A DNA stretch of 64,000 nucleotides from Gracilaria domingensis (lineage: Eukaryota > Rhodophyta > Florideophyceae > Gracilariales > Gracilariaceae): the NCBI GenBank assembly GCA_022539475.1, contig VCMS01000048.1, forward strand, positions 62,001 through 126,000, read 5' to 3'. This document shows positions 32,747-40,884 of this stretch, piece after piece. Both the position numbers and the translations under genes were made by a program. The notes under the pieces were generated by a model. The model made no database searches and was not told the origin of the DNA. It was given only the letters and a program-made list of their open reading frames with translations. Every line of letters starts with the position of its first letter. Positions within the stretch are counted from its first letter, which is position 1.

Positions 32747-33945
32747 TTGTGGAGTAAGGGAGAAACCGCACCGGCGGTGGGCGTTCGCAAGCGATTGAAA
32801 AGGAGAGGTGAAGCGGACGACGCAGCTCGCGGGAGGAATGTGGAATCAAAGTGAGCAAGGCGGCGGAGGAGGGAGAAGGCGGGGGTGAATAGTATTAAGG
32901 ATGCAGGGCCGGGGGCGGGCGGATGGCGATAGGGACAAAGGCGGAAGCGGCTGGCGAGCGGATTGCGTCGTAAGTTGAGCGCGAGGCGAAACAGAAACAG
33001 ACGGCGCGTCGGGAGTGTTTGACTCGAGCGCAGCGGACGCACCTTCGATTGCGCAAACTGTTATGTCGCGAACATGTCGGGCGTTGTCACATGCCCACCA
33101 GTGCCCACGCAAGGAGCGTGTTTAATTGCGCCCGTCAATTTGTGCGCGCGCGGAATACTTGCAATGGACCTTTCCAGAACGCCGTGATTGGGCTCTGTGC
33201 GTGCTGCGACCAAATGTGTTCTGCTGGAAGCGGCCAATCATGAGGCCACACACACAAATATCTGATTTCGTCATCGGCCGTCAAGTGGTCGCACTCGTCT
33301 CTCGGAGCATGAGAATGGTATCGCAGATATCGACTCACGTGTGCGTTTCCTTCTATCTTATGCCAGCATTGGGCGTGAATTGCTCGCGCGGCGCACGGCC
33401 TTCTGAGCCTGGAGTTGCCACGCCTGGCTCAGACAAGTTGTTGGTGACTAGATGCGTGATGAATCGCTGATGAAAAGGGCTGATGCGAACGACAACATCC
33501 ACGTACGCGTAGTACAGCCGAAAGAACCAAAGGTGATCTAATTTTCCTATGAGCAACGGTGTCCTGACAACTCTACACATGAGTACAGTGCTTAGTAAGC
33601 ACTGCTTACTGGCCTGCTGGGAGTACCGTGAGCGCTGTCCACGTGGTATTCCTCTCCCTCCACCTCGCGCTAGTACGTGCTGCGCTCACGGCGGCCAACG
33701 CAATTCGAAGGGCGCAAAGAAGACAACGAAGTAACCTTTAAGATAGACAGGCAACAGACAGACACACTCCAGCGTCCCCGCGACGTGGGAACGCCACTCT
33801 TGACCGACACGGTGAGCCCCAGTCTGCACTTAAATTAAGCCGCCATGAGCACTCACTCGCCAATCGTTCAGCCGAGCGCCGATGTTCCCATGCTGTTGTG
33901 CGCCTCGACAACGCAACATTTCTTGTTCGCTGCCGTGCCACTGCC
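32747..33945. other. GC-rich divergent intergenic region with hairpins
   Basis: A 1.2-kb region between the divergent UBC7 and FG-GAP genes. It holds a hairpin at 33402-33433 (TCTGAGCC ... GGCTCAGA) and a 19-bp palindrome at 33586-33604. I find no gene. Confidence 0.45.
33586..33604. repeat. 19-bp palindrome
   Basis: CAGTGCTTA, a central G, and TAAGCACTG: 9-bp arms with one central base. It lies about 340 bp upstream of the FG-GAP protein start. Function unknown; it could be a dimeric factor site or chance. Confidence 0.6.
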
Positions 33946-35337
33946 ATGCTCTACGTGATTGCTTCGTTCTTGCTGCTCTCTTTCTGCCCATTGGCCAGTG
34001 CCGGCGGGCTGTTCCTACAGCCTCCTGCAGAGGATCGCTCCAGCAAGCTCAAGTTTGGTCAGAGTATCTGTATTAGTCGGGATGGAATGCGCGTTCTTGT
34101 CGGTGCCAACGGATACGATCGCTATCGGGGCGCACTGTATATCTACGACCTCGTCACAGCACCCGGCGATCATGCCAGCCATTGGCAGCGTACCACGCTG
34201 TCTGCAAACGGAACGGAGAGGGCTGAGGATAAGAAGCCGCACGAGTTGAGGGTATTGCCGAGGGGAAGTGCGTTTGGCTTTTCATGTTCAATGTCCGCTG
34301 ATGCGCGCAGATTAGTGATCGGCGCTCCCGGACATGACACACAGCGCGGCGCTGTGTTCGTGTTTGCGTACTCGCCGTCGCAGAGCAAGTGGGTGGAAGT
34401 TGAACGTCTCAACACGCATGATGCACGGCCGGGAGACTCTTTTGGATGGGCCGTGGTCGTGAACCACGACTGCACAGTGTTGGCAACCAGTGCAAGGGGG
34501 AAAAAGGCCAACAATGGAGAGGTTTTCGCCTACGACTGTGAGAGGGGATGTACGAAGTGTGAACTGATTTCTCGTATTAATGCACCTGATTACACGGATA
34601 CTACCGGGCCGCGTGGGATTCGCATTCGAAATAACTTTGGTACCAGTATGAGTATGAACGCAGAAGGTGACGTGTTAGTCGTGAGCAGCATCGGGTATGA
34701 TGATGAGCGTGGGGCAGTGTATATTTTTAGACGGGCGGCTCGCGGTGAGGAATGGAAATTGGCGCAGCGTGTTGTGTCGCCAAAGGCACAGCAACGTGGG
34801 TACTTTGGGTATCGGCTTGCAATGGACCACGATGCAAATCACATTGTCATCGGGGCGGATGGGGAAGACGAGTACACGGGTGCTGTGTACGTATTTCACA
34901 AAAATAGTCACGAGTATGAATTCGTGTATGAGATCAATGCCGAGGAGGCTGAAGAGGAGGACAACTTTGGGGCATCGCTTGCCATGTCTGGGAATGGACG
35001 CACTTTGATTATTGGCGCGCCCGGAGCAAACAGGGGGAGGGTGAAGGATCATGGAGTAGTGTATGTGTACGAAAAGGTGAAGGGAGAAAAGACGGACGGG
35101 TGGCAGTTGGCGAAAACAGTCTCACTACCGGTCGAACACTGGTCGGAGGGCAACTATTTTGGATGGAATGTGGATATCAGCGCGAATGGGAGGAAATACG
35201 TTAGCAGCGCGCCGGAATCATACGGGGGAAGCGGATTGGTCGCGTTTGGCGACTTTGAAGTTTCCGGAAGAAGTATGATGAATTCTGCGTCGCTGATTCA
35301 TGACGAGATTGTCAATGTTGGGAAGGAAGAACTGTAA
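33946..35337 (+). CDS. Secreted FG-GAP repeat (integrin-alpha-like beta-propeller) protein
   Basis: Single exon, 463 aa from the ATG at 33946. An N-terminal signal peptide is clear (M-L-Y-V-I-A-S-F-L-L-L-S-F-C-P-L-A-S-A-G, cleavage after about residue 20). The mature part is repeats built on F-G-x-S-x-x-x-S-x-D-G/A-x-x-L-V-I-G-A-P-G/x-D-x-x-x-G-A-V-Y-V-F. Seven copies start near bases 34057, 34270, 34438, 34630, 34800, 34965 and 35157, enough for one seven-bladed propeller. No C-terminal membrane helix is present, so it is likely secreted or wall-associated. Related proteins occur widely in algae and bacteria and bind partners or glycans. The codon usage is GC-rich compared with the genes to the left. 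Confidence 0.85.
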   Translation: MLYVIASFLLLSFCPLASAGGLFLQPPAEDRSSKLKFGQSICISRDGMRVLVGANGYDRYRGALYIYDLVTAPGDHASHWQRTTLSANGTERAEDKKPHELRVLPRGSAFGFSCSMSADARRLVIGAPGHDTQRGAVFVFAYSPSQSKWVEVERLNTHDARPGDSFGWAVVVNHDCTVLATSARGKKANNGEVFAYDCERGCTKCELISRINAPDYTDTTGPRGIRIRNNFGTSMSMNAEGDVLVVSSIGYDDERGAVYIFRRAARGEEWKLAQRVVSPKAQQRGYFGYRLAMDHDANHIVIGADGEDEYTGAVYVFHKNSHEYEFVYEINAEEAEEEDNFGASLAMSGNGRTLIIGAPGANRGRVKDHGVVYVYEKVKGEKTDGWQLAKTVSLPVEHWSEGNYFGWNVDISANGRKYVSSAPESYGGSGLVAFGDFEVSGRSMMNSASLIHDEIVNVGKEEL

Positions 35338-36006
35338 AGCGCTGCTGTCTTTGTTGATGAAGACGACACTCCACGTAAAGTTTAACGGGGGATGCGCCGA
35401 CTTGAAGCTCGGCGAGAAATATCTGGGGAGAAGGAGAAGAGAAGCTAAGGCTAGGCACGGAATCTGGCGTGCGGGGGGAGAAGCAATGCGGAGGGGGTAA
35501 CGTGGCGGCTGTAAACGGGGGACGGCGGCTTAAAGTGCAAGCTGCTTGAAGCATGCCTTGGATTTGCTTGCTTTCCCAAGCCCGCCGCCGCGCGCCAGCG
35601 TGTGGCGCATGGCACCGGCCGCAGCAGCCACCCAGCGCCGCTACGTGGATGCCGCCGCACACGGCGCGCGCGCCGCTTTTTTGCGTCGCTGTGCCATGCC
35701 AGTGCGCGCGTGCGCGTGCGCATGCGCGGGCGCATTCTGCCGCACACGTCCGCTGCGCCCATATCGTCAATGCCCGTCTGATACAATCCCGCGCCCCGTC
35801 ACTCCCCCCCCCCCCCCCCCCCCTCCCCTGGCAAAAACCCCACCCAAACGGTTTTCCCTTGCGCTTCTATCGCTGCTCCCTTCCCCAACGGAAGGGAACC
35901 CTCTATATATTATTCCCACACCCCCGACATCCCCGACGCCCCCTGCCACTCCCCCCCCATAATCCCCCCTTCTTCCCCCCTTTCTCGCACTGCCACCGTG
36001 CTTGCC
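35338..36006. other. GC-rich intergenic region with C20 homopolymer
   Basis: A 669-bp stretch rich in CG dinucleotides (35570-35760), followed by a 20-C run at 35804-35823 and further C-rich sequence to about 35990. It probably includes the promoter/5' UTR of the next gene. No gene seen; antisense glycine-rich frames are products of the C-rich composition. Confidence 0.5.
35804..35823. repeat. Poly-C run (20 C)
   Basis: An uninterrupted run of 20 C followed by T and more C. Such a tract is length-variable and can form i-motif/G-quadruplex structures (G-run on the minus strand). Confidence 0.9.
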
Positions 36007-36915
36007 ATGCCGACGCGCCGCACCCGCCGCCGCGGTGACTGGGCGCGTCGGCTCGTTCGTTCGCCGTCTCAAAGCAGCGATTCCGACCACTTCGCGTGTG
36101 ATTCGTCCTCATCCGGAGATTCTCTAAGTGTGCACGATTTCTCGCCACATCTAGAGCACTGTGTTGCTTCGTTGCGTCGGAGAAAGTCGTCTCCGCCCTC
36201 ACTCGACGCTAGAAACGTCTCATTTCCTGAGTATGCCGTGAGTGAACTTCCCGATTTGGCCATTTTCTTCCGTCAATTCTTACCGCCGTTGTCACCTGTG
36301 TCGTCGCCGAGTTGTAGTTCTCCCTCGTTGTCGCCCCATTTGTCCCGTGCGGGTTCGTCCCCTTCCGGCGGTCGTGGGCGGCTTTCGCGCGGTGCTAGCT
36401 GTGTGAGCAATGCTTTGCCACCTACATTTCCAGAATCGTTTCGGCACCAACAATCGGAGCCTATTTCGCAATCGTATCAAACGCCGCCCACGACGCCAAA
36501 GTTGAGTCGTTCAGCGCTTCGGTCTCCCGAATACAAGCGCAAATTAGCGGCTGCTGGCCGGGCTTGTACGCCTGATGCCACGCATGTTTCTAGCAACCAT
36601 AATATATTGTCGTCTACTTGCTGGTGTAATCATTGCTCTGCGCCATTGCTTTCAAAGAGGTACAGCAATGGCAGCACGTCGGCAGCTTCCGGTCGGAAGC
36701 ACTGCAAGGATCGCTCCCGCCAGCACAGCCCGCGAGTGGTGCCTAGCAGACGTCACAGGGAGGACTTCGAGCTGTCTCGCGCAAATCAGTTTCGCCGAGA
36801 GAGCATGGACCCCGACCGTCTGGATCGCTGCTTCCTGCTGCATAGCATTTGCAGGTGGTACAAGCAGGTGATGCGCGCGAACGGGGAGCGATGGTGGCGC
36901 ACGCATTATTCATGA
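36007..36915 (+). CDS. Uncharacterised Ser/Arg/Pro-rich protein
   Basis: A 302-aa frame starting M-P-T-R-R-T-R-R-R-G-D at the ATG at 36007. It is Ser-, Pro- and Arg-rich throughout, with S-P and T-P pairs (S-P-P-S, T-P-P-T-T-P-K) suggesting proline-directed phosphorylation. A small Cys/His cluster (C-W-C-N-H-C, near residue 210) could bind zinc, but no known finger fits. The C-terminal 40 residues (R-C-F-L-L-H-S-I-C-R-W-Y-K-Q-V) are more ordered. No family recognised. Basic N-terminus and composition suggest a nuclear protein. Confidence 0.5.
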   Translation: MPTRRTRRRGDWARRLVRSPSQSSDSDHFACDSSSSGDSLSVHDFSPHLEHCVASLRRRKSSPPSLDARNVSFPEYAVSELPDLAIFFRQFLPPLSPVSSPSCSSPSLSPHLSRAGSSPSGGRGRLSRGASCVSNALPPTFPESFRHQQSEPISQSYQTPPTTPKLSRSALRSPEYKRKLAAAGRACTPDATHVSSNHNILSSTCWCNHCSAPLLSKRYSNGSTSAASGRKHCKDRSRQHSPRVVPSRRHREDFELSRANQFRRESMDPDRLDRCFLLHSICRWYKQVMRANGERWWRTHYS

Positions 36916-37419
36916 GCTCCTGTATGTTTTTCTACAACTCGAGCGAGGACCGGGCCAACGTCTCGGGCGCTACCTTCGGTACGTGCTCGTGACGGAGATT
37001 GGGGCCGTGTACCAAAGGCACCCCTCGTTGTGGCGCGCCCAATCAAGCGCCAGTTTGTTGTTTTGTGTAAAACTGTTTGAAGGTGAAAGATACAAATCTG
37101 CGCCACGCCGAATGGCGCCATCGCCACACACCGCGCGTGGCGCGCGCGCCGCATCATGCCGCATGATGCGCATGATTCATGCGCCGCCGCCGCCGCGATG
37201 CTGACAGCGTCCCTGCCACGTTGTCCGCGTGTGCCTGTTGCGCCGTCCCCACCGCACGCGCGCACGGCGCTTCCCGCCGGCTTGCGCGCAGCCTTCAAAA
37301 CGGCTCCGTCTCGGTCCGGCGCCGCGCCTGCGACGGTTTTGTCTGCACTGCCGCCCGCGCGCCTGCCGCTGCACGTCCCCCGCCGCCGCGCACGCCCTTC
37401 GCCGCCGCCGCGCAACGCC
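36916..37419. other. GC-rich interval between two lineage-specific genes
   Basis: About 500 bp with very high CG content between 37100 and 37420. The downstream frame is open through this region, so a longer N-terminus starting at 37156 or 37198 is possible. I treat it as promoter and 5' UTR. Confidence 0.4.
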
Positions 37420-38880
37420 ATGGCCGGCGGTCGTCGTCCGTCCAGCTACGTCTCCGGCGCGCGCCATGGCTCTGCCATTGACCGTCAGTCCGTGCACGAG
37501 AGTCATACCAGCCCGCCTCTGGCCTCCACTACCGGACCTTCCCTACCGCCTTGGATTCCGTCCATCTGGCAGCCGGCGCCCGTGCAGTCGCCCACTGCGC
37601 GCGTCGTGAGGGACAAGCAGACCACAGTCGACCCTTCCTCCGTGCTGGCTGCCGCGCTTGACACTGCCGTTCAGTCCGCTGTGGAACGTGCATTGGGCGC
37701 CGCCCCGCCGGCCGCTGTTTCCACCTCGCAGCTTACTGCGTCTTCCTCCAACTCGGAAAACGGTGCTGAAGATGAGTCTTCTCAGCCTCTTACGCAGCGC
37801 GAGATTGAACTGCTTGACCTTGTCGGAGCGCTCAGGGTGCGCTTGCAGCAACGCGATGACGATATTGCGTCGTTGCAACAGAGAATGGGCTCACTGGAAC
37901 ACACTATGCAACGCTATCAAACCGCAACGCAGACCCATCACCAGCGCGTTGATGCTACCACCTCCAACCTTGCAAAGCAAATTTCCGACGCTACTTTGCA
38001 GTTGGACAATCGCTTGGACGCTCGTTTTACTTCTGTCAATGATCAAATAAGATCCACTCAGAACTCAGTTTCCAGATTAGCCAATCATGACGGCGATGTT
38101 GCTCACCTTTATGCTCGTTCGCGACAGCTAACTTCAGAGCTTTTCAAGTTTCGCACCCACGTCTCCACTGAGCTCGAGAAGCAGGCGTCCAAAACGAAGC
38201 AGTTCGAGCAGTCGTTCAAGACTATAACTGATCGATTAACTTCCATTGCGGCTGATGCTTCAGCGTCAAATCCGGACGTAGAACAATTGAGAAGAAACGT
38301 GCAGTCTGCCACGGAGAGTTTGGCCACCGTGCGTTCCAAGTTGAAGAGAGTGGAAACACAGATTGGAGAGGTGTCCAAGCAGGCTGAAGACTCCGTCGCC
38401 CTTAGTGGTGCTTTCGAAGAGGGTATTCGTGTCGGGCTTGATGATATCACCAAGACTGTTGCGTCTCTTCATTGTACTGTAAGGGAGATAAAGAAAAACC
38501 TTCCGCCAAACCCAGAGGAAGCAAACCCAACTGATGCGTCCAATACTGAGCTCAAGGCGAAGGTTGATTCCCTTGAGACAAATCTCAAAGCTCTCAAACG
38601 ATTGATCGAATCGAATCTTCGAACGCAGTGGAGTGCGGAAAGTATAGTCAAGGAGCAGGTTTCTCTTATTACCAAACATGTGTGCGTTGCAATGCGACAA
38701 TACACTGCTCGTCGTATATCTGAAAACAATGCGTTGATAGATAAGGCATTGCGCGCGCGAATTCCGGAGTACGCGAAGAATAATGATCAGTTCGTGCTCG
38801 TTAGGGAAGAAGATCTGGAGGGAAATGAGTCGGTTGGCATTCATAGATCGTCACATGAACCAACTCCTGTAGATTCGTAA
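37420..38880 (+). CDS. Uncharacterised long coiled-coil protein
   Basis: A 486-aa protein when started at the ATG at 37420, which has a strong eukaryotic context (GCCATGG). Starts at 37156 or 37198 would add a Pro/Ala/Arg-rich, low-complexity extension. Residues 1-110 are disordered. From about residue 125 to 430 there is near-continuous coiled coil (I-E-L-L-D-L-V-G-A-L-R-V-R-L-Q-Q-R, T-E-L-K-A-K-V-D-S-L-E-T-N-L-K-A-L-K-R-L). A more globular basic tail follows (V-A-M-R-Q-Y-T-A-R-R-I-S-E-N-N-A-L-I-D). It resembles tethering, cytoskeletal or SMC-like helical proteins in shape only; no family is recognised. Confidence 0.65.
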   Translation: MAGGRRPSSYVSGARHGSAIDRQSVHESHTSPPLASTTGPSLPPWIPSIWQPAPVQSPTARVVRDKQTTVDPSSVLAAALDTAVQSAVERALGAAPPAAVSTSQLTASSSNSENGAEDESSQPLTQREIELLDLVGALRVRLQQRDDDIASLQQRMGSLEHTMQRYQTATQTHHQRVDATTSNLAKQISDATLQLDNRLDARFTSVNDQIRSTQNSVSRLANHDGDVAHLYARSRQLTSELFKFRTHVSTELEKQASKTKQFEQSFKTITDRLTSIAADASASNPDVEQLRRNVQSATESLATVRSKLKRVETQIGEVSKQAEDSVALSGAFEEGIRVGLDDITKTVASLHCTVREIKKNLPPNPEEANPTDASNTELKAKVDSLETNLKALKRLIESNLRTQWSAESIVKEQVSLITKHVCVAMRQYTARRISENNALIDKALRARIPEYAKNNDQFVLVREEDLEGNESVGIHRSSHEPTPVDS

Positions 38881-38897
38881 GATTCGAAAAGAAAATA

Positions 38898-38926
38898 GCG
38901 AAACGAAAGCGAAACGAAAGCGAAAC
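38898..38926. repeat. 11-bp tandem repeat, 2.6 copies
   Basis: Unit GCGAAACGAAA repeated at 38898 and 38909 with a partial third copy to 38926, just after the stop of the coiled-coil gene and about 100 bp before the SPO11 start. Confidence 0.7.
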
Positions 38927-39026
38927 CCTGTCTGCGCTTGCCCTTTTTCCGTCGTTCGGCCCCGCTCTCTCTACCTGCGCCCCATCCTGATGGTTGCGTT
39001 CAAGAGACGACTGCTATTCGACACTT

Positions 39027-40542
39027 ATGAATCGTGGGGCACAACGTGAGCAATCGTTTCTAGCGGCTGCAGGGCTAGTCCCGCGTCGCGCCACGCATGA
39101 GGAGCACCCGGTCGTGATCTTGGAGAAGATCGAGTCCCTTGCACTGAATTTTGCATACGATCTCGTATCTGGTAGAGGGGATGGCGTCTTCACAATGATA
39201 AACACAACGTATGCCAACTTCGTGCATGACAACCAAACTGGCGCCCTTTTGTTTGGAGAGAAAAAGACCGTTCGCAGATTCAACAGACGAACCGCAGTAT
39301 CTGTTTCGCGAATGTTGCAAGTGTTGCTTGCAGTTCAAAGATTACTTCTCACGGGACGGCGAATTTCGCAGCGAGAACTGTTTTATATGCTTATCTCATC
39401 CTTTGACTCACAGGTACAGTTGAACCAGATGGTACTTGACGTCTCTGCTTTGCTTGGAGCGCCAAGATATGCCCTGCATATTGGGGCAGCAACTCGTGGG
39501 GTCGTTGCGGGAAAACTCTGCCTTGCTTTGTCGGGCTCTTCATATAAAATCGATTGCGAACATGTCGGACCTGTAAGTTGCGTTTTGTCCATCAAAGAGT
39601 AAGACTTCTTCCATTCGTGGCTCCGTTCCATGGCATCTGCTGACGATAGAGTGTACATTGTCTTCTTAGAATGGCTGGCCGATTCCAGGCGATGTTCTGG
39701 TTGCCATGTCGGTCGTTGTGGCTTCTTCTGCGAGTTACATCTTAGGTACGGCTCAAAGTCTTGACCAGTATCACAGTGCGATCACATCGGCTTGCGGGAA
39801 ATCGTAACTCGTGCTCACAAATACTCGTATGTGCTCCAGTGATCGAGAAGTTTGGTATATTTACAAGACTTGTGCAGGATAGGATTTACGATAAGCTGCC
39901 TTGTATCTTGGTCTGTGGGAAAGGATATCCTTCTGTTGCCACTCGAGCCATGACCTCACTCCTGGCATCTAGACTTCGGTAAGCAAAGTTAAAACCCTTT
40001 TTCTCTCTGGCACAGCATTCCGTGAGCAACCTTTCGATAAATGAGTGCCGTGTGCAACTTGTTGATTCCATACTAACCCGGACTCCAGAATTCCAGTGCT
40101 CGGTCTAGTTGACTTCAATCCTCATGGTGCTTGTTTATTGCAGTGCTATCGCAATGGTAGCGCAAGATCAGGTGTCGAGGGCTCCCATTTCGGTAAGACG
40201 CTTCCAAAGTCCTTCGATTACTACGCTTTTTGCTGGATTCTTACCTACTGTACTTTCGTAGTGTGCGACCTGCGCTGGCTCGGGCTTCGATCATCTCACA
40301 TATCGAAATACTCATATATCGGTCCAAGTGGTGAGCCGCTCACTGACAGAGATCTGGCCATTATCCGAGGGCTGCAGCGCAATCATAATGTTTTTCGCGA
40401 GAACGAGCGATACGTCCACGAGTTATATGCTATGAAGCAACTCGGCAAGTATGAGCTGCAGTGGCTGTATGGGCATCCTTCTGGTACAGACTTTCTGCAA
40501 GACTTTGTTCTGGAATCCATACTTCACGGAGACTTCTTCTAG
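39027..40542 (+). CDS. SPO11: SPO11 / topoisomerase VI subunit A-type DNA cleaving protein
   Basis: Five exons: join(39027..39572, 39670..39745, 39840..39978, 40089..40192, 40262..40542), 381 aa. All donors are GTA(A/C)G and all acceptors YAG; phases agree throughout. The winged-helix part has R-R-I-S-Q-R-E-L-F-Y with the catalytic Tyr at residue 120. It is followed by the family stretch L-G-A-P-R-Y-A-L-H-I-G-A-A-T-R-G-V-V-A-G-K-L. The TOPRIM part has I-E-K (Glu210), G-K-G-Y-P-S-V-A-T-R and V-D-F-N-P-H-G. The usual V-D-x-D-P-x-G is altered: D262-F-N264, so one metal-site acid is Asn. L-R-W-L-G-L follows. SPO11 makes the meiotic double-strand breaks; plants and red algae can also have paralogues and a somatic Top6A, so the subtype needs a tree. 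The end of the gene is 4 bp from the BolA stop. Confidence 0.9.
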
Positions 40543-40546
40543 AGTG

Positions 40547-40849
40547 TTATGACGTCGTCTTACACTCGGAGGGCGCCTTGGTCTTCATTGAGAGAGCATG
40601 CACTCTATCACGAAGTTCTTCCGCGAGAATTGAATATATCTTCCTTTGACGTTGGATCAACGACATTCCTTCAAAGACTTCAGATACTATTTCCAAATCA
40701 AAATGGGTTTCTGGTAGACCAGGGCTCTCCTTATGACCAGCATGGAGATGCGATTCATCTTTCAAATGAAGCGAAACTGGGCGAAGAGCAGCGGTCAGTT
40801 TCTGGGTTATTCTGGTGTAGATCGGGCCATGGCGTAGGACGGAAGCCAT
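40547..40849 (-). CDS. BOLA: BolA-family protein
   Basis: Single exon, 100 aa. The sequence carries the full BolA motif set: I-T-Q-K-L-T-A-A-L, D-E-S-H-L-H-A-G-H, E-T-H-F-D-L-E-I-V-S-E-V-F-E-G and L-I-Q-R-Q-R-K-I-Y. The invariant helix-turn His is in D-R-V-H-A-L-S. BolA proteins pair with CGFS monothiol glutaredoxins, sharing [2Fe-2S] clusters in cytosol, mitochondria or plastids. The variable loop has the H-x-G-H form of BOLA1 types. The short N-terminus (M-A-S-V-L-R-H-G-P-I-Y) gives no strong targeting signal. A (CT)8 tract lies just upstream of the start (40869-40884). Confidence 0.93.
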   Translation of the reverse strand: MASVLRHGPIYTRITQKLTAALRPVSLHLKDESHLHAGHKESPGLPETHFDLEIVSEVFEGMSLIQRQRKIYSILAEELRDRVHALSMKTKAPSECKTTS

Positions 40850-40868
40850 GAGGACGGTGTTCGAGATT

Positions 40869-40884
40869 CTCTCTCTCTCTCTCT
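40869..40884. repeat. (CT)8 / GAGA-type tract upstream of BolA
   Basis: Eight CT units, i.e. GA repeats on the BolA coding strand, 20 bp upstream of its ATG. It may be part of the promoter or 5' UTR; function is inference. Confidence 0.6.

Noticed and set aside
35767-36090. Glycine-rich minus-strand frame
   Set aside because: It is the complement of C-rich intergenic DNA; the Gly runs come from the C tracts.
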